Shown here: piece after piece, positions 1 through 8,627 of the stretch
Numbering within the stretch: position 1 is the first letter of the stretch
Layout of the letters: each line of letters begins with the position of its first letter
NCBI GenBank assembly: GCA_018608765.1
Contig: JABAYY010000058.1
Span: 58,081 to 100,237, forward strand
Direction of reading: 5' to 3'
DNA length: 42,157 nucleotides
Source of the DNA: Flavobacteriaceae bacterium
Lineage (GTDB): Bacteria; Bacteroidota; Bacteroidia; Flavobacteriales; Flavobacteriaceae
Position numbers and translations under genes: made by a program
Notes under the pieces: model-generated
What the model saw: the letters and a program-made list of their open reading frames with translations, nothing else
Database searches by the model: none
What the model was told of the DNA's origin: nothing

Positions 1-2
1 TA

Positions 3-3000
3 TTGACATTTGCAGATGGAGGATGTGATCCAATTGTATCAGCATGTGCATTGGTGAATGTCGGAGAAATCCCTGTTATTGATGACGTACAAGTTATAAT
101 TTGCTCTGAAGCTAACTTTAATGTTTCACCAACAAATGGTGGTGGTATAAATGCAAACGATATTGTCCCAGCCACAACAGAATATACTTGGACCGTAGTT
201 GCACCTGCTTTTATTAGTGGTGCTTCAGATAATTTAGTGCAAGCAGCTTCAATTTTTCAAACATTAGTAAATGCTACTAATACCGTCCAACAAGTTGTTT
301 ATACAGTGACACCAATTTCTACAGCTATTGGGGAGTGTATTGGAGATTCATTTACGATTACTGTGTTTGTAAATCCAACCCCAACAATAGCTGATAAAAC
401 ACTGACATTATGTTCAGAAGAACCGTTTAGTTTTACGGCATCTGGCGATGGATCTGCAGGTTCAGACACTGTCCCTGCCAATACAACCTATACTTGGACC
501 GTTGTTGATAATCCAAATATTACAGGGGAAACAAATGACACTACGGGAACTACTTCTCTAGATCAGACCCTTATAAACCAAACAAACACTCCACAATTGG
601 TGGTTTATACGATTACTCCAGAGTCCGATTTTGGATGTGTAGGCGATGAATTTACTCTTACGGTTACTGTAGATCCAGTCCCTTTTATTTTGGATACAGC
701 GTTGGAGATTTGTAGTGGAGAAGCCTTTACAGTTACTCCTTTAAATGATGAGCCAACCGAAATTGTCCCAGCCAATACAACTTATACTTGGACAGTTTCC
801 ACTAATGTAAATATTACGGGTGCATCTGATGTTACTGTAGGGGAAAATTTAATTAGCCAAACACTCATAAATATTAATCCATTAAATGTACCTGAAGATA
901 TCACTTATACGGTCATTCCAATGAGTGGTGTTTGTGCAGGGTCTCCTTTTGAGATTACTGTCACAGTGAAACCAAATCCACAAGTTTTTGTGTCAATTCC
1001 TGACCAAACAGCTTGTAGCGGTGATTTGTTTTCTCAGGTCGATTTCACTTCTAGTGTTCCAAATACAACCTATCAATACGATCTACTAGATCCAACTTTA
1101 GTACCAGCCGGTATCTCAGGATATCTTGCAAATGTCACTGGTACAGGAGATTTCTTTCCAGCTCTAACACTTACAAATACTACGACCGATCCTTTTACAC
1201 TTACATACTCAGTTGAACCTTTATCGGAAGGCTGTAACGGAACTCCTGTAACGTTTGATATCACAATCAACCCGAGTCCTGGTATTATTTTTAGTGAAAC
1301 AGATCAAGAATTATGTGACTTAGGAACTTCAGTAGCGGTAACGCTTACATCCGCATCTCCTAATGTTAACATTCAGTGGTCAACAACAGTTCCACTAGGG
1401 TTGTTAGGAGTAGGAGTGTTAACGGGAACGGATGAAATTCCAGTTTATACATTGGATAACACTACGAATGCTCCCATTGATTTAGTGTTCATAGCATCTG
1501 CAACGACCAATGACGCCTCGGCTTGTCCAGGAGCTGATTTCACATATACAATTACAGTAAATCCAACCACTACCATAGATGCGATTGGAGATCAGATTAT
1601 ATGTAGTAGAGACGGATTTACAGATGTATTTATTACATCTCCAACAACTCCTTTAGGGTCATTGACCTACGAATGGGAAGTGACTGCTGCTGGTCCAAGT
1701 TTAAGTGGGTTTACGCCTGATTCAGCAGGTCCAATTGCGTTTACAACGCCTATTTTAGGTGAAACGATTCTGAACGCTTCTAACCTTTCAGAAGATTTGG
1801 TTTACACATTAACACCATTTTTTAATGGGTGTGCAGGGGATACGCAGGAGTTTACAATCACTGTCAATCCAACACCAGAAATTTTTGCTATGATTGATAC
1901 GATTTGTAGTGAAGACACTTTTGATGTCAATCCAATAAACGGCGATCCAACAGTTGCAACCATAGTCCCTGCAAATACAACGTATGTTTGGACTGTTGTT
2001 GATAATCCTAACGTAGCAGGTGATTCAGATGAAGCCCTTCCACAAACAAGCATCAGTCAAACGTTAGTCAATGAGACCAATGTGACTCAGGATGTTGTGT
2101 ACACAATCACCCCAATTTCTGATTTAGGATGTGATGGACCGACGTTTGAACTAACGGTGACAGTTGAATCACGTCCAATAATTTCGGATAAAATAGATGG
2201 TATTTGTAGTGGAGACACATTTACAGTCACACCAACAGACAATGCACCTCTTGAAATTGTTCCAGCCAATACATTGTACACATGGACGGTTGTTCCAGCT
2301 GCGGATAATGCCTTTGTAACAGGATTTAGCGATGTGACAGTGCCAACGGCACCAATTAGTCAAACATTGATTAATCTATCAGACGATGTAAGAATCATTA
2401 CCTATATAGTAACACCAAGTTCAGGAACTTGTATCGGACTTCCATTTGAGTTAGAAGTTACCTTAAGTCCGAGGCCTTTTATTGAAGATGTAGTTGTAGA
2501 TCCGATTTGTAGTGAAGATACTTTTGTAGTTTCTCCACAAACAGGGGTGCCAAATACCAATATTGTAGTTCCAATAGGGACTACCTATACATGGACGGTG
2601 GTAGCCAATCCAAATGTGGATGGTGAAAGTGATGAAATCGTTCCTCAAACAGAAATCAGTCAAACACTTACAAACACAACTTCGGTAACTCAAACTATCG
2701 AATATACGGTGACACCACTTTCAACTGGATGTGCAGGTTTAACATTCCAAGTGTTTGTAGATGTGAAACCACGACCATTCATTGTCGCTGGGCCACAAAC
2801 ACAGGATACACAGTGTAGTGGAAGTCCTTTTGTAATTGCTCCACAAGATGGGGTGCCTACAGCGGATACAATTGTCCCAGTAGGAACGCAATATACATGG
2901 GTTATTTCTGTTGGAAACTCTAACTTAACAGGTTGGAGTGATCAATTGACTGCTGTAGATATAATAACGCAAACATTAACAAATTCGTCGAATACGCCTC

Positions 3001-5762
3001 AGCAAATCATCTATTCAATCACACCCGAAGCAGATGGATGTGTAGGTCCAACATTTGATGCGGTCATTACAATAGAACCAAAGCCATTTGTTTCAAACGT
3101 AATCCAAGATTTATGTGATTCGACTTCTTATATATTAAGCCCAGTTAATGGTGTGTCACCTGATGCGACATCAATTATTCCTGATGTTACCTTATATACT
3201 TGGGGAGCGCCAACTGTAACAGGAGGTATAACTGGAGGGTCAGTAGGAGTGGACGAAGCCTTTTTTGATACTGGAGTTTTAGAAAATCCAACTACGAATT
3301 TTCAAACGGCCGTGTTTACCATTACGCCTAATTACTATGTGCCATCCAATTTGACAACGCCTCAATGTATTGGTGATGCTTTTACAGTTACAATAACACT
3401 CTCACCATCTCCAGAAATAAATGAAGTAATTACTAATATTGCGTGTAGTTTTAGTGCACTTTGTGAAGCGTCTATAGATATCAGCCCAGTAGGAATTGCA
3501 CCTTTTACATATAATTGGACCTCTTTAGAAGGCAATCCAATTGCCGATCCAACAGCAGAAGATATAGCAGACCTTTGTCCAGGAACCTATGAATTAGCAA
3601 TTACAGATAATTCAAACTGTACTTATATATTTCAATATGTAGTTGAACCACCAACACCAGTTGATTTCACACTAGAAAGACGCGTTGATATTTCTTGTAA
3701 TAATGTCGATGTCCCTCCTTGTGATGGGTATATTGAAATGAGCCTTACAGGTGGTACCTTACCTTATGCATTGATCGAATATTACACAGAAACAATTCCA
3801 AATAATGGAGTGTTTGATGCAGGACCTTTTTTCAATGCAGTCAATCCACTAGAATTGTCCAATGCCTGTGAAGGAAACTATGTGATGAAAGTAGTCGATG
3901 CCAATGGATGTCTATTTGTGTCTGACACCATTGTAATCGAACAGTTAAACACACCTGTTTCTTTAACGTCAACACTTTCAGAGTTTAATGGATTTAATAT
4001 TGATTGTACAACTGCAAATACTGGGTTTGTATCAGTAGATTTGTCAGGAGGCTCAGGAACCTATAACTATAGTTTTGAAAATAATGTCGGAGCTGTCTTG
4101 TTTGATGGAACTCTTATAACGGCACCAGCCACGATCCTTTTTGACAACTTGGTTGCAGGAGATTATACACTAATCGTTGAAGATCCAAATTGTCCAAACC
4201 AAATTATTCAAACCTATACACTTACGGAACCTACGCCTGTAATTGTTACGGCGACTTTAGTAGATCCAATTTTATGTTTTGGTGAACTAGCAACTTATGA
4301 AGTAACCGCTACAGGGGGAGTGCCTCCATATACTGGGATAGGATTTGTGGATGTTTTCAGTGGTCCAGGCGTGTTTGTGGTGACAGACTCTAATGGATGT
4401 TCTGCTCAAGATGTAACGGTTGTTACAGAACCATCTCAAGTACTTGCTACTGATATTGTAAATGATGCACTTTGTTTTGAAGATGAAGGGTCACTGGTAG
4501 TGACACCAACCGGTGGAACAGGTGTTCTTACAGTGTCATTATTTGATGGGACAATTGGATTTATTCGAAGCCTTCTCACAACTCAAGGAGTTGCAGTACA
4601 GTTTGATGAATTTGAAGGTGCCTATTTTTATAACGTTACAGATGAAAATAATTGTGAATTTGGACCTATTGCTATCACGATTGGTGAGCCAGGTCCAATT
4701 GAAATAGTCGATACAGTCGTTACACAACCCGATTGTAATACAGTCCCAGCTTGGGCATTCAATAATGGATCTATTTGTATCACCATTACAGGTGGAACAA
4801 ATCCATTCCCAATAGGAGCTGGATGGGTTGATAATGGCGGTGGTCAGTGGTGTTTAAGCGGACTTACTGAAGGGACTTATCCTCTTGATGTCACCGACAT
4901 CAATGGTTGTCCATTATTTGTACCAGTACCAGATGTGATTCTTACACGACCCCCTGAAATTACTGCGTTTTTCACAGATACTTTAGCGATTGATTGTGCA
5001 ACGGATACCGCTACACAAACCAACGTTATCTTTGTGAGTGGAGGTGTACCTCCTTATGAAATCACATGGTCAGGAGGTGTTTGGGATCCAGCAACGCAAG
5101 AAGTGATGCAAACGTCTGTTGGTGGAATTTACACAGCTTTTGTAAACGACCAATATGGAATTGCTAATGGTTGTCCTCCAATCCCATTTGTTTTAGATCC
5201 AATTACATTCTTTGAATTTGGAATAGCAGACTTTACGCTTAATTCACTCAACAGTGATTTTTGTGGAATCTTTGCAATTGATGATCCAGTAAATTTCCAA
5301 AACACATCTTTTGGAGATGTTGTCAATTTCACATGGAATTTTGGTGATGGTTCAGCGCCATTAAGCGGCGTGGATGCACCAACTCACGTTTATAATCAAC
5401 TAGGTGAATATACAATTGATTTAACAGTAGAAGATGCCTACGGATGTTTTGACACCTACTCAGAAACTATAAAAGTGACCAAAGGATACGAAATCGTATT
5501 GCCAAACGCGTTTACCCCTAACGGAGATGGTATAAATGAGACCATGCGTCCAGTGTTTAGTTGTATGACCAATGTTCAAATGGGTATTTATGATACTTGG
5601 GGATCTTTATTGTATGCTGAAGAAGGAGATACAATTACAGGATGGGATGGTACCATTGATGGAAACCCAGTTGAAAATGGGAACTATATTATGGTCGTCA
5701 CAGCAGAAACATTCAACGGCCAAGTAATAGAGATGAATGGTCCAGTAACCTTAATTAAATAA
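3..5762 (+). CDS. Giant T9SS type B repeat adhesin (SprB-like), 5' truncated
   Basis: This is the C-terminal 1,900 or so residues of a secreted cell-surface protein; the frame is open at the window edge, so the TTG at position 3 is not the real start. Three sections are visible. First come eleven PKD-like repeats of about 100 residues, each opening with an I/L-C-S-x-x-x-F type motif and usually followed by Y-T-W-T-V. Then come about seven SprB-type repeats (nt 3430-5180) with GG-x-x-P-Y and G-x-Y-x-x-x-V-x-D-x-x-x-C cores. Last are one PKD domain (FGDG, about residue 1780) and a C-terminal gliding-motility/T9SS type B sorting domain starting LPNAFTPNGDG (about residue 1833). Proteins of this architecture are exported by T9SS and serve in gliding or adhesion; the role here is inferred. 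The next gene, 9 nt downstream, is its likely PorP/SprF partner. Confidence 0.9.
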   Translation: MTFADGGCDPIVSACALVNVGEIPVIDDVQVIICSEANFNVSPTNGGGINANDIVPATTEYTWTVVAPAFISGASDNLVQAASIFQTLVNATNTVQQVVYTVTPISTAIGECIGDSFTITVFVNPTPTIADKTLTLCSEEPFSFTASGDGSAGSDTVPANTTYTWTVVDNPNITGETNDTTGTTSLDQTLINQTNTPQLVVYTITPESDFGCVGDEFTLTVTVDPVPFILDTALEICSGEAFTVTPLNDEPTEIVPANTTYTWTVSTNVNITGASDVTVGENLISQTLININPLNVPEDITYTVIPMSGVCAGSPFEITVTVKPNPQVFVSIPDQTACSGDLFSQVDFTSSVPNTTYQYDLLDPTLVPAGISGYLANVTGTGDFFPALTLTNTTTDPFTLTYSVEPLSEGCNGTPVTFDITINPSPGIIFSETDQELCDLGTSVAVTLTSASPNVNIQWSTTVPLGLLGVGVLTGTDEIPVYTLDNTTNAPIDLVFIASATTNDASACPGADFTYTITVNPTTTIDAIGDQIICSRDGFTDVFITSPTTPLGSLTYEWEVTAAGPSLSGFTPDSAGPIAFTTPILGETILNASNLSEDLVYTLTPFFNGCAGDTQEFTITVNPTPEIFAMIDTICSEDTFDVNPINGDPTVATIVPANTTYVWTVVDNPNVAGDSDEALPQTSISQTLVNETNVTQDVVYTITPISDLGCDGPTFELTVTVESRPIISDKIDGICSGDTFTVTPTDNAPLEIVPANTLYTWTVVPAADNAFVTGFSDVTVPTAPISQTLINLSDDVRIITYIVTPSSGTCIGLPFELEVTLSPRPFIEDVVVDPICSEDTFVVSPQTGVPNTNIVVPIGTTYTWTVVANPNVDGESDEIVPQTEISQTLTNTTSVTQTIEYTVTPLSTGCAGLTFQVFVDVKPRPFIVAGPQTQDTQCSGSPFVIAPQDGVPTADTIVPVGTQYTWVISVGNSNLTGWSDQLTAVDIITQTLTNSSNTPQQIIYSITPEADGCVGPTFDAVITIEPKPFVSNVIQDLCDSTSYILSPVNGVSPDATSIIPDVTLYTWGAPTVTGGITGGSVGVDEAFFDTGVLENPTTNFQTAVFTITPNYYVPSNLTTPQCIGDAFTVTITLSPSPEINEVITNIACSFSALCEASIDISPVGIAPFTYNWTSLEGNPIADPTAEDIADLCPGTYELAITDNSNCTYIFQYVVEPPTPVDFTLERRVDISCNNVDVPPCDGYIEMSLTGGTLPYALIEYYTETIPNNGVFDAGPFFNAVNPLELSNACEGNYVMKVVDANGCLFVSDTIVIEQLNTPVSLTSTLSEFNGFNIDCTTANTGFVSVDLSGGSGTYNYSFENNVGAVLFDGTLITAPATILFDNLVAGDYTLIVEDPNCPNQIIQTYTLTEPTPVIVTATLVDPILCFGELATYEVTATGGVPPYTGIGFVDVFSGPGVFVVTDSNGCSAQDVTVVTEPSQVLATDIVNDALCFEDEGSLVVTPTGGTGVLTVSLFDGTIGFIRSLLTTQGVAVQFDEFEGAYFYNVTDENNCEFGPIAITIGEPGPIEIVDTVVTQPDCNTVPAWAFNNGSICITITGGTNPFPIGAGWVDNGGGQWCLSGLTEGTYPLDVTDINGCPLFVPVPDVILTRPPEITAFFTDTLAIDCATDTATQTNVIFVSGGVPPYEITWSGGVWDPATQEVMQTSVGGIYTAFVNDQYGIANGCPPIPFVLDPITFFEFGIADFTLNSLNSDFCGIFAIDDPVNFQNTSFGDVVNFTWNFGDGSAPLSGVDAPTHVYNQLGEYTIDLTVEDAYGCFDTYSETIKVTKGYEIVLPNAFTPNGDGINETMRPVFSCMTNVQMGIYDTWGSLLYAEEGDTITGWDGTIDGNPVENGNYIMVVTAETFNGQVIEMNGPVTLIK

Positions 5763-5771
5763 GATTTTAAG

Positions 5772-6740
5772 ATGAAAAAATATATTATAATACTAACCGT
5801 TTTAGTGTGTTTCAAAGGTTATTCTCAAGATCCAATTCACACCCAGTTTTTTATGATTCCCGAAACATTGAGCTCTAGCTTTACAGGGGGGACACAATCC
5901 ACAAGAGCTGGGATTATTCACCGAACACAATGGGCGGGTTTAAATTTCAGTATCAACACACAATTTGCTTTTGTAGATAACTGGTTTGAAGAAGTCAGTA
6001 GTGGTATAGGAATTAGTGTGTTGAACCATCAAGAAACCACTACGCGTTATAATTTCACACAAGTAAATTTAAACTATGCCTATCAGTTTTCAATTTCAGA
6101 AGATTGGAATGTAAGACCCAGTATTTCAGCAGGCTATGGTGCTAAAGATTTTGGATTTCAAAACTTATTATTAGAAGACCAAATCAATGTGTTTAGTGGA
6201 ATTATAAATGCCAATTCTATAGATCCTATTAATTTAAATGAGTCGGTTCGATTTATAGATTTTAGTGCGTCTGTTCTCTTTAATAACGAAAATTCTTGGG
6301 TAGGACTAACCGTTAAGCATTTGAACCAACCCAACATTTCAATGAGTTTTGATGGTCAAGAGAGTTTAGAAATGTTTATGTCTTTACATGGTTCACTTTA
6401 TATTCCCACTGGAAGTTATAGAAATGAAAATAAATTATTTGTATTGGCGAATGCCATGCAGCAAGGAATTTACAGCCGTCTGGATTTAGGAGCTAAATAT
6501 GAAATGGATCGGTTTTCATTCGCATTGTTAGCGGCTGCAAACCCTAACAAAGTAGATCCTAATAGCCATCTATTAACATCTATCAATGCGTTTGTAGGAA
6601 TGGATTGGGAAGGCTTTAAGTTTGGGTACTCCTATGATTTTAATATGTCGGATATCGGTCAGACAGGAGGCGTTTATGAACTCTCAATTTCGTATGATTT
6701 CCTAAACAACTATAAGTGCTTTGGATGTCCTGATTATTAA
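5772..6740 (+). CDS. PorP/SprF family type IX secretion membrane protein
   Basis: The 322-residue protein begins with a signal peptide (about residues 1-19, ending GYSQ) followed by D-P-I-H-T-Q-F, the usual N-terminus of the PorP/SprF family. The rest is rich in alternating aromatic/polar stretches typical of an outer-membrane beta-barrel. Family members such as Flavobacterium johnsoniae SprF are needed to export or anchor the type B CTD protein encoded just upstream. The 9-nt gap from the adhesin gene supports co-transcription and a dedicated pair. The sequence ends with an aromatic, cysteine-containing tail (FGCPDY). Specific pairing with the upstream adhesin is inferred from gene order only. 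Confidence 0.88.
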   Translation: MKKYIIILTVLVCFKGYSQDPIHTQFFMIPETLSSSFTGGTQSTRAGIIHRTQWAGLNFSINTQFAFVDNWFEEVSSGIGISVLNHQETTTRYNFTQVNLNYAYQFSISEDWNVRPSISAGYGAKDFGFQNLLLEDQINVFSGIINANSIDPINLNESVRFIDFSASVLFNNENSWVGLTVKHLNQPNISMSFDGQESLEMFMSLHGSLYIPTGSYRNENKLFVLANAMQQGIYSRLDLGAKYEMDRFSFALLAAANPNKVDPNSHLLTSINAFVGMDWEGFKFGYSYDFNMSDIGQTGGVYELSISYDFLNNYKCFGCPDY

Positions 6741-6776
6741 TGTACGTAATTTCAATGAAATATTTTTTATCAGATT

Positions 6777-6810
6777 TTGGCTACGGATTACAATTTAAGT
6801 AGTAATCTTG
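6777..6810 (+). promoter_or_regulatory. Possible promoter of the glycosyltransferase gene
   Basis: A TTG at 6777-6779 is followed after 23 nt by TAATCTTG (6803-6810). This is one mismatch from the Bacteroidota -7 consensus TAnnTTTG, with a spacer at the long end of what is accepted. It lies 45 nt before the start codon. Confidence 0.3.
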
Positions 6811-6855
6811 TATTTCGAGTTACCATACCATGTGGATATTAAAACTTATTAAGTA

Positions 6856-7560
6856 ATGCAATCACCTCCGTTGTTATCTGTCGTCATTCCAGTGTTTAAT
6901 GAAGAAGACAATATTAAATTATTAATTGCTTCTATTGAAAACGCCTTGTCTGAATACAGTTATGAACTTATTTTTATAGATGACTACTCCTCAGATTCAA
7001 GCTGTGAAATTATTAGAACAGAAGCAAATCTACACACCAACCTTATCGTATTTGAGCATCATAAAGGCCAGAGTTCAGCACTTGCTGCGGGGATACAAAG
7101 GGCTCGAGGACATTATATTGTCACCATGGATGGCGACCTTCAAAATGATCCATTGGATATTCCAAAAATGTTAGATCTCCTCCAAAATGAAGGTTGGGAT
7201 ATGGTCATTGGTTTTCGCCAAAACAGACAAGATCCTTTCCTTAAAACAATGCCCTCTAAAATTGCAAATTTTATTATTAGAATAACCACGCAACTCCAAA
7301 TTAGAGATTCGGGCTGTGCATTAAAAGTAATGACCTCCAAAACTGCCAAAGAAATTCCACTGCATGGCGAGCTGCATCGATTTATGGCACTTAATGCACA
7401 TATCAGTGGTGCAAGAATTAAAGAAGTTCCCATCATTCATCACCCTCGAATTTATGGAGCTTCCAAATACGGTCTTGAACGTACCTTCAGAGTGGTGAAG
7501 GATTTAAGTCAAATTATCTTTAATCATAAAACTCCCGACTCTAAAAGAGTTAGGACTTAG
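6856..7560 (+). CDS. Family 2 glycosyltransferase (polyprenyl-phosphate hexose synthase-like)
   Basis: This is a GT-A fold glycosyltransferase of 234 residues. It opens with the GT2 nucleotide-binding strand SVVIPVFNEEDN (about residues 8-19), has the acidic pair D42-D43, and a D-G-D metal site in DGDLQNDP (residues 92-99). The pattern resembles dolichyl/undecaprenyl-phosphate mannose or glucose synthases (DPM1/GtrB type). Many relatives are about 310 residues with two C-terminal membrane helices; this one stops after the catalytic domain, so it may be a soluble or peripherally attached form. The donor and acceptor cannot be read from the sequence. It stands alone between the T9SS pair and HMG-CoA lyase, so context does not define its pathway. 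Confidence 0.85.
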   Translation: MQSPPLLSVVIPVFNEEDNIKLLIASIENALSEYSYELIFIDDYSSDSSCEIIRTEANLHTNLIVFEHHKGQSSALAAGIQRARGHYIVTMDGDLQNDPLDIPKMLDLLQNEGWDMVIGFRQNRQDPFLKTMPSKIANFIIRITTQLQIRDSGCALKVMTSKTAKEIPLHGELHRFMALNAHISGARIKEVPIIHHPRIYGASKYGLERTFRVVKDLSQIIFNHKTPDSKRVRT

Positions 7561-7619
7561 TTTCATTCCAACGCTTAGTTTCAAAAAATAATGGTAATTT
7601 TAGAGTCTGATTTAATTGG

Positions 7620-8486
7620 ATGCTACCACAACTAAAAATAATAGAATGCCCACGAGATGCCATGCAAGGCATAAAGGCATTTATTCCAACAGCTCAAAAA
7701 GTTCAGTATCTTCAGTCATTGTTGCGTGTAGGTTTTGATACCATTGATTTTGGGAGTTTTGTGTCTCCTAAAGCCATTCCTCAAATGGCAGACACAGCAG
7801 AAGTTTTAGCCCAGTTAGATCTCAGTACCACTTCCAGTAAATTACTGGCTATTGTAGCGAACTCAAGAGGTGCATTGGCCGCTGCGTCCCATAAAGAAAT
7901 TGATTATTTAGGCTATCCTTTTTCAATCTCTGAAAATTTCCAAATGCGAAATACGCATAAAACAATTGCACAATCCATCCAGACCTTACAAGAGATTTTA
8001 GAAATAGCACACATCAACAACAAACGTGTTGTTGTATATATATCCATGGCTTTTGGGAATCCCTATGGTGATCCTTGGAATGTTGATATCGTTGCCAAAT
8101 GGACGGAACGCTTGCATAATATGGGCGTCGAAATTTTGTCGTTAAGTGATACAATTGGCAGTTCTACTCCAGAAAGTATTTCCTATTTATTTTCAAATTT
8201 AATCCCAGCGTATCCACATATCGAATTTGGAGCACATCTACACACCAATCCTTTACATTGGCATTTCAAAGTGGATGCTGCTTACAAGGCGGGTTGTTTG
8301 AGGTTTGATGGTGCAATTCAAGGTTTTGGTGGCTGCCCAATGGCTAAAGACGACCTGACTGGTAACATGCCAACAGAAAAGTTACTCTCTTATTTTACAG
8401 CACAAAAGGCCTTCACTAATTTGAATGCCCTTAGTTTTGAAAGTGCCTATAACGAAGCCACAAAAATATTTTCGATATATCATTAA
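7620..8486 (+). CDS. mvaB: Hydroxymethylglutaryl-CoA lyase
   Basis: The 288-residue DRE-TIM metallolyase cleaves HMG-CoA to acetyl-CoA and acetoacetate in leucine or ketone-body catabolism. The N-terminal catalytic pair is R12-D13 (ECPRDAMQ, matching the family's PRDGLQ), and SFVSPK (46-51) is diagnostic. The metal-binding HxH is H206/H208, and the catalytic cysteine lies in GFGGCP (C239). Three departures from the textbook family are visible: the usual metal-ligand Glu before the SFVSPK block is Asp (D43), the residue after HxH is Thr instead of Asp, and the loop from the Cys to the conserved Asn (N249) is one residue longer. The start codon is ATG. It is probably a single-gene unit; a palindromic element follows at once. 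Confidence 0.85.
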   Translation: MLPQLKIIECPRDAMQGIKAFIPTAQKVQYLQSLLRVGFDTIDFGSFVSPKAIPQMADTAEVLAQLDLSTTSSKLLAIVANSRGALAAASHKEIDYLGYPFSISENFQMRNTHKTIAQSIQTLQEILEIAHINNKRVVVYISMAFGNPYGDPWNVDIVAKWTERLHNMGVEILSLSDTIGSSTPESISYLFSNLIPAYPHIEFGAHLHTNPLHWHFKVDAAYKAGCLRFDGAIQGFGGCPMAKDDLTGNMPTEKLLSYFTAQKAFTNLNALSFESAYNEATKIFSIYH

Positions 8487-8490
8487 AAAA

Positions 8491-8603
8491 AAGCTGTCTA
8501 AAAAGGTTTGTATTGTCAATCTGAGCCAGCTTGTCGGCGGACAAGCTCGTTTCAGATTCTGAATAAATTCAGAATGATAGACTTACAACTTTTTAGACAG
8601 CTT
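8491..8603. repeat. Composite inverted-repeat element, likely also a bidirectional terminator
   Basis: Almost the whole gap between the convergent mvaB and TonB-receptor genes is palindromic. Perfect 15-nt arms lie at 8491-8505 and 8589-8603 (AAGCTGTCTAAAAAG and its complement). Inside are two further hairpins: 8528-8535 with 8540-8547 (loop GGCG), and 8556-8564 with 8567-8575 (loop AA). The inner text, reading as AATCTGAG...TCAGATT and CAGAATGA, resembles the short palindromic repeats scattered between genes in many flavobacteria. The run of A before the left arm and T-rich text in the right arm could terminate transcription from both sides. Confidence 0.75.
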
Positions 8604-8627
8604 CTTGAAGTTTTTAATTCTTTTCGT

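Noticed and set aside
3-3400. The 300-nt periodic repeats as a CRISPR or satellite array
   Set aside because: Units are in-frame protein repeats with diverged nucleotide sequence and no short identical direct repeats with spacers.
299-5332. Several minus-strand open frames of 60-100 codons inside the adhesin gene
   Set aside because: They are shadows of a strongly coding plus-strand gene and encode low-complexity peptides with no recognised start context.
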